DNA of 52,048 nucleotides, taken from positions 1-52,048 of the forward strand of contig JBBRNH010000033.1 in assembly GCA_038230415.1 (NCBI GenBank). The letters are read 5' to 3'. Under the pieces are notes generated by a model. The model saw only the letters and a list, made by a program, of their open reading frames with translations, had not been told where the DNA came from and did not search any database. The position numbers and the translations under genes are program-made. Positions within the stretch are counted from its first letter, which is position 1, and the number at the start of each line of letters is the position of its first letter. This document shows, piece after piece, positions 24,816-31,961 of this stretch. This DNA comes from JBBRNH01 sp038230415. GTDB lineage: Bacteria > Bacteroidota > Bacteroidia > Cytophagales > Spirosomataceae.

Positions 24816-24899
24816 AACGCAGAGGAGCAGCGATTTACGCAAAGGACGCTGAGAAAAATAACTCTGCGGTCTCTGCGTAAATCGCTGCTCCTCTGCGTT
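24816..24899. repeat. Perfect 26-bp inverted repeat of the ACGCAGAG type
   Basis: The arms 24816-24841 and 24874-24899 match perfectly, and the interior carries degenerate copies of the same words (GACGCTGAG, CTCTGCGG). This CGCAGAG-rich wording is familiar from dispersed intergenic repeats in Bacteroidota. It lies between the superoxide dismutase stop and the DUF2480 start, both on the minus strand, and probably ends the former transcript. Confidence 0.75.
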
Positions 24900-24907
24900 T
24901 CCCTCTT

Positions 24908-25522
24908 TTATTCTGCTTTGGCGGTCTGATACCGGGCTTCGGCGGCAGTCCAGTCAACTACGTTCCAGTACGCGCCGATATAATCCGGGCGTTTGTTCTG
25001 GTATTTGAGGTAGTAAGCGTGTTCCCAGACATCGAGACCGATGATCGGAAAGCCTTTCACGTCGGCCACGTCCATGAGCGGGTTGTCCTGATTTGGCGTT
25101 GACGACACGGCTAATTCGTTGTCGTTGGTGAGCAATAACCAGGCCCAGCCAGAGCCGAAACGGGTGGTAGCGGCTTTGGTAAATTCTTCCTTGAGGGCAG
25201 CAAACGACCCAAATTTGGCATCAATAGCAGCCGCCAGATCGCCGGTTGGGTTGCCCCCGCCCGTTGCCGACAGCGAGTTCCAGAACAGGGTATGGTTGTA
25301 ATGACCGCCCCCGTTGTTCCGAACGGCTACCGGATGATTGCTCACGTCGGCGAGCAATAACTCGATAGACTGGTTTTCAAGATCGGTACCCGCCACGGCG
25401 TTGTTGAGATTGGTCACATACGTGTTGTGGTGCTTATCATGGTGGATTTCCATGGTTTGCTTGTCAATGCTGGGTTCGAGCGCGTCGCTTGGGTAGGGTA
25501 GGGGATCTAATACAAAAGCCAT
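24908..25522 (-). CDS. sod: Superoxide dismutase, Fe/Mn family
   Basis: A 204-residue enzyme. The metal ligands of the family are visible: a His in EIHHDKHHNTYV, a His in GGGHYNHTLFW, and the pair in LDVWEHAYYLKY (Asp and His). The motif NNGGGHYNH and the QDNPL segment are typical; metal preference (Fe, Mn or cambialistic) cannot be decided by eye. It converts superoxide to hydrogen peroxide in the cytoplasm. The ATG at 25520-25522 (MAFVLDPLPYP) fits the family. It lies downstream of tadA on the same strand after 57 bases. Confidence 0.95.
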   Translation of the reverse strand: MAFVLDPLPYPSDALEPSIDKQTMEIHHDKHHNTYVTNLNNAVAGTDLENQSIELLLADVSNHPVAVRNNGGGHYNHTLFWNSLSATGGGNPTGDLAAAIDAKFGSFAALKEEFTKAATTRFGSGWAWLLLTNDNELAVSSTPNQDNPLMDVADVKGFPIIGLDVWEHAYYLKYQNKRPDYIGAYWNVVDWTAAEARYQTAKAE

Positions 25523-25579
25523 AATAAATGCGGGTTTTAGTGAAAAACTTGTCCGTCCGATTAACACCGGCTTTCCGGC

Positions 25580-26014
25580 TTATGTTCTCAACCCCCTGAA
25601 AAAGTTAGTAAGCAACGCCTGAGATTCATCGGCGAGAAGACCCGTGACGAGCCGGGTTTTGGGATGAAGCACCGGGGGCTGAAGACGCAGAAATCCCCGT
25701 TTTTCGTCGGGTGCGCCAATCACCAACCGCCCCACCTGCGCCCAGAAAATGGCCCCGGCACACATCACGCAAGGTTCGAGGGTGACGTATAACGTACAGT
25801 CGGTCAGGTATTTACTGCCCATAAACTGCGCTGCCGCCGAGATCGCCAGTATTTCGGCGTGGGCCGTTACGTCGTTGAGCAGTTCGGTTTGGTTGCAGCC
25901 CCGGCCAATCACCCGGTTCTGGCAGACTACCACTGCCCCTACCGGCACCTCGCCCGCATCGGCGGCTTCTTCGGCCTGTTGCAGCGCAAGCTCCATGAAA
26001 TACTCGTCGTTCAT
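25580..26014 (-). CDS. tadA: tRNA-specific adenosine deaminase
   Basis: A 144-residue zinc deaminase. The catalytic HAE is in TAHAEILAI and the second zinc motif is PCVMCAGA. The opening EYFMELALQQAEEAADAGEVPVG and the substrate loop segment MGSKYL fit TadA rather than a free-nucleoside deaminase. TadA converts adenosine 34 of tRNA-Arg(ACG) to inosine. It precedes the superoxide dismutase gene on the same strand. Confidence 0.9.
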   Translation of the reverse strand: MNDEYFMELALQQAEEAADAGEVPVGAVVVCQNRVIGRGCNQTELLNDVTAHAEILAISAAAQFMGSKYLTDCTLYVTLEPCVMCAGAIFWAQVGRLVIGAPDEKRGFLRLQPPVLHPKTRLVTGLLADESQALLTNFFRGLRT

Positions 26015-26404
26015 AGATTTATGGTAGATAGTGGGCTATGCCCAAAGCGTCGTCAGAACCGTTGAAAAACGCTAATGTTTCCGTTTTCAGTCCGGAAATT
26101 TGCGTGCAAAAACGTTCGTCGGAAGGTCTATGTTGCCCCGATTAATTCAATTCTATTTACCTGGTTTTCCACGTCAAAATCATGTTGCCGGAAGTGGTCA
26201 ATTACGCTCACGACGTGGCTGGCTAATCCGGGTATGATTTCTGTAATCATTTGGGTTTGGGTAAGTTATTGCAAAAGCCGGTTTTGCCGGGAACCGGCAA
26301 TTCTATCAGTTATTCGATCCGGTCTGTTTATATCCACGCACTTTTTGAGTTCTTTCTGACGGGGTAGCCAACACACTGGCATAACGCCCTGATAGCGTTA
26401 TCGG
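26015..26404. other. Gene-poor boundary between the core genome and the defence island
   Basis: 390 bases with no convincing gene. A 40-codon minus-strand frame (26128-26250, MITEIIPGLASHVVSVIDHF) is possible but unrecognised. A 7-bp hairpin (ATAACGC/GCGTTAT) near 26380-26401 may terminate minus-strand transcription after the truncated oxidoreductase. A 16-base word (TTCTGACGGGGTAGCC, 26354-26369) recurs at 29255-29270 inside the retron operon. The region looks like scarred junction DNA. Confidence 0.4.
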
Positions 26405-26569
26405 TTAGCAGTTGAGCGATGTTTCATTGTCGGCACTGATGCGCTTGTTCTTGAAAAGTCCAAACCCTTTCTCGCAGAGTTCTTTAGCCGCCCAGCCTCC
26501 GCTGATGCCGGAGCCGATCACGATAGCGTCGTAGGTATGTTTGTCTTTGCCGGGGCCGGTGATGTTCAT
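26405..26569 (-). pseudogene. N-terminal remnant of a GMC-family oxidoreductase
   Basis: The frame codes for 54 residues starting MNITGPGKDKHTYDAIVIG. The FAD-binding Rossmann motif GSGISGGWAAKELCEKG is exactly that of Bacteroidota GMC oxidoreductases, which run to about 550 residues. After residue 35 the sequence stops resembling the family and reaches TAA. No further pieces are seen on either side. The remnant starts 12 bases after the end of the retron operon, on the same strand. The simplest reading is that the oxidoreductase gene was truncated during rearrangement at this boundary. Confidence 0.75.
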
Positions 26570-26581
26570 GTTATTGGGGGA

Positions 26582-28621
26582 TTATATAGATGGAAGCTCT
26601 CCCTTAAGTAGAAAGTAAATCAGTTTAAATAAGTCTCGTGTGTCGTCGGGCATTACTTTGAAGCCTGTCTTACGAAGTGTTTTTGTATAGTCTGATAAAT
26701 CGTCAGAGGCATGAGTTAAATAAAGGTGATTACGAACATCACGCACGTTTTCAAATAGATTAATAATAGGGTCTGATTTGTTAATTCCAGTATTAAATTT
26801 ATTAATAAGTATGAACACAATCTGTAATCGAATCTCTTTTTGATAATCTCTTTCTGTTTTTTTATCTGTTTGATAAATATAGCTATCTGTATCAAGATCA
26901 AGTTTAAAACTTGATCTTTGCTCGTAATAAGTCTGATACCAGTATCTTTTATCACCAGTTTCAGGGCTACCACTACTATCAGACTTTGCCCAATACTTAT
27001 AGTGTAAAAATGCCTTGCCATTTACTTCCCATTTATAATGTTTAACTGTGTTTGTATTCCGATATGTCAGTGGCTTCCCATTAGGATTTTTTGTGATTTC
27101 TTTTTCGTTTTTATCCTTTACTCTCTCGTCTCGTTCATTAAGTAAGTAAGGAATAGTAGGCTGGGTTTTTGTGAAATAGGATTCTGAAATTTCATTCAAA
27201 CAACTCCAAAGTGTCAAAAAGGCCGTTTCATAGTTGTCATAATGAAAATGCTCTTTATCGAATTTTGTTTGTTCGTATGCTTTTTTTAATAACCCAACGA
27301 ACATACAAAGCCTTTCATATATCCGACCTCTAAAATCAGTCTCATCAGGAGTTCCTTCTCCTTTCTCTCGAATTAGATTACTGTCATCAATCAAGCCGAT
27401 ATACTTCCAATAAGGCTTTAATAACACTGATTTATCAAGACACGTTTTAGTACGTTCAAAAAAACGTTCCACATCATCAGATACAACTTGTGGCGTTCGA
27501 GTAGCATCAGGACTATGTTTAATGTAAAACCCATCTGCTCCATTCTCTGAAAAGATGTCTATAGTTTTAGCTTTCGTAGATGCTGTAAATATAATAACAG
27601 GTAAAACGGGGTTGTATAGCTTTATGAACTTTAAAATTTCAAACCCTGAAAAATTATTCGCGTCATTTTCTTGACTATCATCCTCAGTTAACCTTATATC
27701 AAGCAGTATTAAGTCCCAATCACAAGACCTTATTTTATCCTTAGCAGAGGTTATTACTTCAGCACGACTTTTGCCCTTTTTTATATCTGTGGCACAATCA
27801 AACTCAATATCAGCTTCATCAAAAATGGCTTTTAACGTCTTCTCCCAACCTTTTTGATGTTCGTCATCAATGTAAAGTACTTTAGGTTTGTATCTTGAAG
27901 TATTAATTTGTAATATTTCTGAAAGCTTTAAAGATATGTCTCTCCCTGCTATATATCCAGATTTTATTTTTAAATACTTGATATACAGACTATTATTAAT
28001 CCAGTTTTCTCTTTTTGATAACTTCTTTACTGTTACTTGGTCGAGTTCAAAGGCACCCCATTCGTTGGCTAATGAGTGATTAGATTCTAAATGAGGTTGC
28101 GGATAAATTGGATATTGTGGTAAACTGACTATTAATTCTTCTTCAGTTATTGACCGGATATTCGATCCATTCTCTTTAATAAATAGTGTTAATCCTTCTA
28201 CAGATTCTTCTGCGTAATATATCTGCGGAGTTGATAAAAAAGACAAATAGGGGCAACCTAACTGCGCTAATTGATTAACTTGCTCAAATCCCATTAAAAC
28301 TATGGGTACAAGACATCTTTTTCCTAACTCATTATTGCTAAGTCGAATGTGCATAGCAAGTTGAAAGCCATCATAAGATAACGGAGAGGGGCCGTATGTT
28401 GTAGGAATGACAATGGCATCAAAATCTCTTTCTTGAATCTCTTTAAAAATGCCTGCTGTTTCGATAGAAATATGCTCATCAAAGTTTTCGTATCCAATCG
28501 CTTGCCCATCAATTACATCAATCTTCACCGAAACGAATTTATCTTTCGAATCCTCAAAATCGAAACTAACACCCTGAAGTGCATTGGGGAGGTCGCGTTG
28601 AATAATCAATAAATTTTTCAT
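26582..28621 (-). CDS. Retron-operon protein: receiver-like domain, intact receiver domain and C-terminal HEPN-like helical region
   Basis: A 679-residue cytoplasmic protein, fourth and last in the retron operon. Residues 1-150 look like a degenerate receiver (MKNLLIIQRDLP ... FDAIVIPTTYG ... CLVPIVLMGF). Residues 247-372 form an intact receiver: acidic pair D252-D253, acceptor D308 in LILLDIRL, T346 in IIFTAST and K369 in FYIKHS, with an insertion after strand 3. The last 300 residues are mostly helical. They carry RNHLYLTH (630-637), an Arg-Asn then six-residue spacing to His that matches the Rx4-6H active site of HEPN ribonucleases. The RNase assignment is inference. DNA here is strikingly AT-rich compared with the backbone. 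It overlaps the preceding gene by ATGA. Confidence 0.7.
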   Translation of the reverse strand: MKNLLIIQRDLPNALQGVSFDFEDSKDKFVSVKIDVIDGQAIGYENFDEHISIETAGIFKEIQERDFDAIVIPTTYGPSPLSYDGFQLAMHIRLSNNELGKRCLVPIVLMGFEQVNQLAQLGCPYLSFLSTPQIYYAEESVEGLTLFIKENGSNIRSITEEELIVSLPQYPIYPQPHLESNHSLANEWGAFELDQVTVKKLSKRENWINNSLYIKYLKIKSGYIAGRDISLKLSEILQINTSRYKPKVLYIDDEHQKGWEKTLKAIFDEADIEFDCATDIKKGKSRAEVITSAKDKIRSCDWDLILLDIRLTEDDSQENDANNFSGFEILKFIKLYNPVLPVIIFTASTKAKTIDIFSENGADGFYIKHSPDATRTPQVVSDDVERFFERTKTCLDKSVLLKPYWKYIGLIDDSNLIREKGEGTPDETDFRGRIYERLCMFVGLLKKAYEQTKFDKEHFHYDNYETAFLTLWSCLNEISESYFTKTQPTIPYLLNERDERVKDKNEKEITKNPNGKPLTYRNTNTVKHYKWEVNGKAFLHYKYWAKSDSSGSPETGDKRYWYQTYYEQRSSFKLDLDTDSYIYQTDKKTERDYQKEIRLQIVFILINKFNTGINKSDPIINLFENVRDVRNHLYLTHASDDLSDYTKTLRKTGFKVMPDDTRDLFKLIYFLLKGELPSI

Positions 28622-29292
28622 AATTTCACTGCATTGGCTTGTAATAATGCTCTTCTAAGCTGTTCTTTGATTGTTTCAACCGTTAATGGTTCTGTTCTCC
28701 TAACAAATAATTGCTTTGCTTTCTTATAGATATCCGAATCGGCTGCTGTTTTATTGATTTCATAGCCTTCTGTCAAAGTATATAGAAACTGACGTGTGCT
28801 TTCCTCCAATTTAGTATTATTATCAAAAGAATGAAGTTTCGCTGATACAATATTGGTAAATATCATAAATTCATTGAGTAAATATCTCCTTCCAAAGCAC
28901 AAGATTCGTACATCGTAAGGTGAGGTTTCTAAATAATACTTTAGATTACCATAGAATATGCGACTGTTGACGTTAGCACCAAAAGTACTCCCAATACTTG
29001 TATAATTTGCAGACGAAATACTGCCACTGAAAAAAACAAAAGGGACGTGTTTTTTTATATAATATTTCTGAAATTCTGTTAGTAAATTTGACTTATCGTT
29101 GAAAAACACATGACCTTTGTGACATAACACGGCCTCTGCATTAGGGAATTGGTCATCCGATGCACTATCTATTTGTTTCGGAGTATTACTGAAATGTATA
29201 TCAGAGATAACCCTAATTCTATCTTCAGGTAATTCATAGTCCTGTAAGAACTGCTTCTGACGGGGTAGCCGGTCTTCTACGAGGTAAATCAT
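28618..29292 (-). CDS. Retron-operon protein: degenerate receiver-like
   Basis: A 224-residue protein. The order of strands recalls a receiver fold: MIYLVEDRLPRQKQFL with an acidic pair E6-D7, then AEAVLCHKG where the acceptor Asp should be but is replaced, VPFVFFSGS for strand 4 and DVRILCFGRRYL for strand 5. The last 70 residues are helical and basic (KKAKQLFVRRTEPLTVETIKEQLRRALL). Without the acceptor Asp it should not be phosphorylated and may act as a pseudo-receiver adaptor. It is joined by ATGA overlaps to the kinase-like gene before it and the receiver/HEPN-like gene after it. No family is recognised with certainty. Confidence 0.6.
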   Translation of the reverse strand: MIYLVEDRLPRQKQFLQDYELPEDRIRVISDIHFSNTPKQIDSASDDQFPNAEAVLCHKGHVFFNDKSNLLTEFQKYYIKKHVPFVFFSGSISSANYTSIGSTFGANVNSRIFYGNLKYYLETSPYDVRILCFGRRYLLNEFMIFTNIVSAKLHSFDNNTKLEESTRQFLYTLTEGYEINKTAADSDIYKKAKQLFVRRTEPLTVETIKEQLRRALLQANAVKL

Positions 29293-30371
29293 TTATAGAG
29301 GATTAGTTTGTAGGTTACGTCTCGGTCTGCATTCCAATCGGAAATTAAAGTAGGCTGAACAGGTTGATTGATTGATTGATGACGGGTAAGGTAAGGGTAT
29401 GTGTATCGACAATTATTTTCTGTAGATACGTGCATCTGCCAATCGCAGACATTTTGTAAGATATCTCTTACTGTCTTTAGATCGCCTGATAATCCGTTCC
29501 ATTTTTCGGCGTAAGGCTCCCAAGAGACATACGACCCTAAATGTTTGATATCTAACTCATACGTGTCTGCATTATCGATTAAGCAAACTGATAAATCAGT
29601 AGAACGGGTTTTGTTTTTCTTGATCCATTCAAAAAAATTTGAAAGTGCCGATTTAATTTGAACCGTATCAATAAATAGGTCAACGTTCTTTAATTCTCTC
29701 GGCATTGGTTGAAGGTTGAAATCTGTATTAAGGCCAGAAGAATTGACCCCTTTTTTAATAATTTCATCAAGAGTTTGCCAAGGATCGTCGGTACGTAACT
29801 GAATATCAAATTTAAAGCGATTTATTACATCGTTAAAATAGGCGTATTTAATACTGCGATTACCTTTATCTGCGAACTGTATGTATTTGGGTAATAAATA
29901 TTTACTGGGATATATTTCAGAATTAGCTTCACACCAGTCTTTTAGTAATGTATTTCCCCACGCCATTTGTATTGAGTGACCATACGTCTTAAAAAATGTA
30001 CCCTTCGTGAATCCCCACAGACGATCATAAGTTTCTTTATTTAAATACTCACGACGAGATGTTATTAGTTTCTGAAAAAGGTCACTCGATTTCTCTATGT
30101 GTTTACTGTAGTTAAATGTCCCTACTGATCGGTCGTATTCGTGTGTAAAGAACTTCAATCCCTCGTCACGAGAGAATGAAGCAAGAATGTCTTTAGCCTC
30201 AACAGGGTTATGAGATGATTTTGTTAGTTTAACCTCCTCAATCATTTTTTCATATTGTACAAGTAGATTTAAATACTTAGTATTTAGGTCATTAGCTGAT
30301 CCATCAGCACCTTTCTCGACCAGCCTACGGCGAAAATCACTTAAAAAAGACTCAGCTTCTCGATGATTCAT
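29289..30371 (-). CDS. Retron-operon protein: degenerate histidine-kinase-like ATPase fold
   Basis: A 360-residue protein, second gene of the operon. Residues 30-50 are coiled-coil-like. Residues 229-328 follow the plan of a HATPase domain: VQIKSALSNFFEWIKKNK where the N box should be, YELDIKHLGS where the G1 strand-turn should be, and SGDLKTVRDILQNVCDWQMHVS followed by ENNCRYTY where the G2 helix and last strands should be. The nucleotide glycines are largely missing and no HisKA His box is clear, so catalytic activity is doubtful. The assignment rests on pattern and context (two receiver-like proteins follow), not on strong motifs. Start and stop overlap the neighbours by four bases. Confidence 0.5.
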   Translation of the reverse strand: MNHREAESFLSDFRRRLVEKGADGSANDLNTKYLNLLVQYEKMIEEVKLTKSSHNPVEAKDILASFSRDEGLKFFTHEYDRSVGTFNYSKHIEKSSDLFQKLITSRREYLNKETYDRLWGFTKGTFFKTYGHSIQMAWGNTLLKDWCEANSEIYPSKYLLPKYIQFADKGNRSIKYAYFNDVINRFKFDIQLRTDDPWQTLDEIIKKGVNSSGLNTDFNLQPMPRELKNVDLFIDTVQIKSALSNFFEWIKKNKTRSTDLSVCLIDNADTYELDIKHLGSYVSWEPYAEKWNGLSGDLKTVRDILQNVCDWQMHVSTENNCRYTYPYLTRHQSINQPVQPTLISDWNADRDVTYKLILYK

Positions 30372-31636
30372 GGTGATAAAGACTGCTTGTAGAAGAGACT
30401 GGCAGCCTGTTCGAGGCCACTACTTTCCCAAAATTGCAAAACAGTCTTCAAAAATTCTATTTCTTTATCAACTTCAGGTAACTCCGGGGGCTTATTATCT
30501 GAAGCGGTAATCTTTGATGTGTTTGCTTCAACACCCAAAGTACCCGATAGCGCATTATATACGCCCTGATACTGTTGGTACAGCGCATCTTCTGTTCCGC
30601 GTACCATTCGTAGATACAATAGCTTACCCATCAGTACATTACGCAGGGCAGGACGCTTCTTTTCAGGTGTATTGGCATGATGTTCTGCCCAATACCGATC
30701 TTGTGCCTTAATCTCTCCGTGTTTTTGCCATAGGTGTAGCAATGTTCTGATCTCACGCCAATATTGACGCGGTACATTAACACGCTCATTTACAATCAAC
30801 CCGGTCACCTCCTGTCGATACCCGGCCTGTTGTAATCGGGTTTTCGCCGGATTAAGTGTGAACCCCTGGTCTGTAATGATTCGGTTTAGTTCAAGACAAA
30901 ATTCTCCTTCGACTTTATAAACGTCCCTGTTTGACGAAAACGTCAAATCGTCAGCATACCGGGTATATGTCAGCCGGAAACGCTTTGCCAAACCTGCCAA
31001 TCTGTGGTCAAGCTTCTGACATATTATATTGGTCAAGACAGGTGAAGTTGGGGCACCCTGTGGTAAGAATGAATGTTTAGGGGTGTCAAGATTACGTTCA
31101 CAGCATAAGTTAGCCAGCATAAACGCGAGTGGTTCCCGTTCGCCAATGAGATTAAAAGGGGCCAACTTTAAGCAAGCCTTCACCCGGCCAAAGCCTATGC
31201 TGGGAAAGAAGTCTTTCAAATCAACGTTATAGACGTACTGTTTTCCAATGTGCGGACGAGCATTGTCAGCAATACTTTTACCCGGAACAAATCCCGTAGC
31301 AGCTTTATGAGTATGCACTTCGCTCATTAGCTGAAAGGCAACATTTATGCAACGTTGGATGGTTTTTAACGGGCCTGTGGGTGCGTGTAACGTTCGGACT
31401 CCTCCACTTTTCTTAGGAATAGTAAACGATTGATACCGACCTATTGAGAGTTTAGTATTGGCGTAATACGTTAGGGTTTGGAGTTTGATCGGCTTTTGCT
31501 TGCCTTGCTGTATCTGATTACCCTCTGCAAAAAGTAACGAGCGAACGTAATTAAGCAGTAGCACCAAGTCTTCTTTGGTTTGCATCCCATCAAACAAGTC
31601 CTTAATTCGGTGCTTCTGCTCAGGTGTCAATTGCAT
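30368..31636 (-). CDS. Retron-type reverse transcriptase
   Basis: A 422-residue reverse transcriptase. The catalytic Asp are D139 (NVDLKDFFPSI) and D229-D230 in the YADD box (TRYADDLTFSS). QGAPTSP (193-199) is the conserved motif 4. Two retron-specific marks are present: NAxxH in SIADNARPHIG (125-129) and the VTG triplet in QEVTGLIVNERV (277-279). These recognise the cognate msr RNA and start cDNA synthesis at a branching G. There is no maturase or endonuclease domain, which excludes a group II intron. The last 120 residues are an unassigned extension. The gene follows the predicted ncRNA after 11 bases and overlaps the next gene by ATGA. Confidence 0.93.
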   Translation of the reverse strand: MQLTPEQKHRIKDLFDGMQTKEDLVLLLNYVRSLLFAEGNQIQQGKQKPIKLQTLTYYANTKLSIGRYQSFTIPKKSGGVRTLHAPTGPLKTIQRCINVAFQLMSEVHTHKAATGFVPGKSIADNARPHIGKQYVYNVDLKDFFPSIGFGRVKACLKLAPFNLIGEREPLAFMLANLCCERNLDTPKHSFLPQGAPTSPVLTNIICQKLDHRLAGLAKRFRLTYTRYADDLTFSSNRDVYKVEGEFCLELNRIITDQGFTLNPAKTRLQQAGYRQEVTGLIVNERVNVPRQYWREIRTLLHLWQKHGEIKAQDRYWAEHHANTPEKKRPALRNVLMGKLLYLRMVRGTEDALYQQYQGVYNALSGTLGVEANTSKITASDNKPPELPEVDKEIEFLKTVLQFWESSGLEQAASLFYKQSLSP

Positions 31637-31647
31637 AGTTTAAAAAA

Positions 31648-31916
31648 ATCCTGAACCACTCCATCCCGGTACTCTTCTTGTAAACATTGCCTATTACAAC
31701 AATTGGTTAAGTAGAAGCTTTGGTTAAGTAGAAGCGTTGGTTAGGTAGAAATTGATGCAGCATCAACTACGACTTAACTTCTCTTCCTACCAACTTAACC
31801 TTCCACTTTTCTGATTCAAGCTATCACCTGATAACATTTAGCCCATAGCTTGCGCCGGACCACACGGCAAAACGCACGTGCGAAAATCAATACCGTTGGG
31901 ACGGATGGTTCAGGAT
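31648..31916 (-). ncRNA. Predicted retron msr-msd RNA
   Basis: The block directly upstream of the reverse transcriptase starts and ends in complementary sequences: 31891-31916 (a1) and 31648-31671 (a2). They share an uninterrupted 11-bp core (ATCCTGAACCA with TGGTTCAGGAT) and pair at 22 of 24 positions overall. This is the a1/a2 stem that defines retron RNAs. Next to a1 is an msr-like region with a hairpin CAAGCTAT/ATAGCTTG (31817-31824 with 31845-31852). Next to a2 is a long imperfect hairpin (31701-31800) built from GGTTAAGT-type repeats, with tip TTGATG/CATCAA, fitting an msd. The whole is about 269 bases. The branching G is not assigned. Confidence 0.8.
31701..31751. repeat. Three tandem 17-base repeats in the presumed msd
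   Basis: Three head-to-tail 17-base units with core GGTTA(A/G)GTAGAA. Partial inverted copies follow at 31765-31800, so the tandem array forms one arm of the long hairpin. Copy number could vary between strains and would change the cDNA stem. Confidence 0.8.
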
Positions 31917-31961
31917 GTGAAAGAACGTGAAAAAATGGAGACTACATAACAAAATCTGTAC

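Noticed and set aside
26128..26250. 40-residue minus-strand peptide gene
   Set aside because: No homology recognised, no start signal and it lies in scarred junction DNA; kept only as a remark in the gap entry.
30368..31636. Group II intron or diversity-generating retroelement
   Set aside because: No maturase or endonuclease domain, no intron RNA, no variable-protein repeats; NAxxH and VTG point to a retron.
31701..31751. CRISPR array
   Set aside because: The 17-base repeats are directly adjacent without spacers and form one arm of the retron RNA hairpin.
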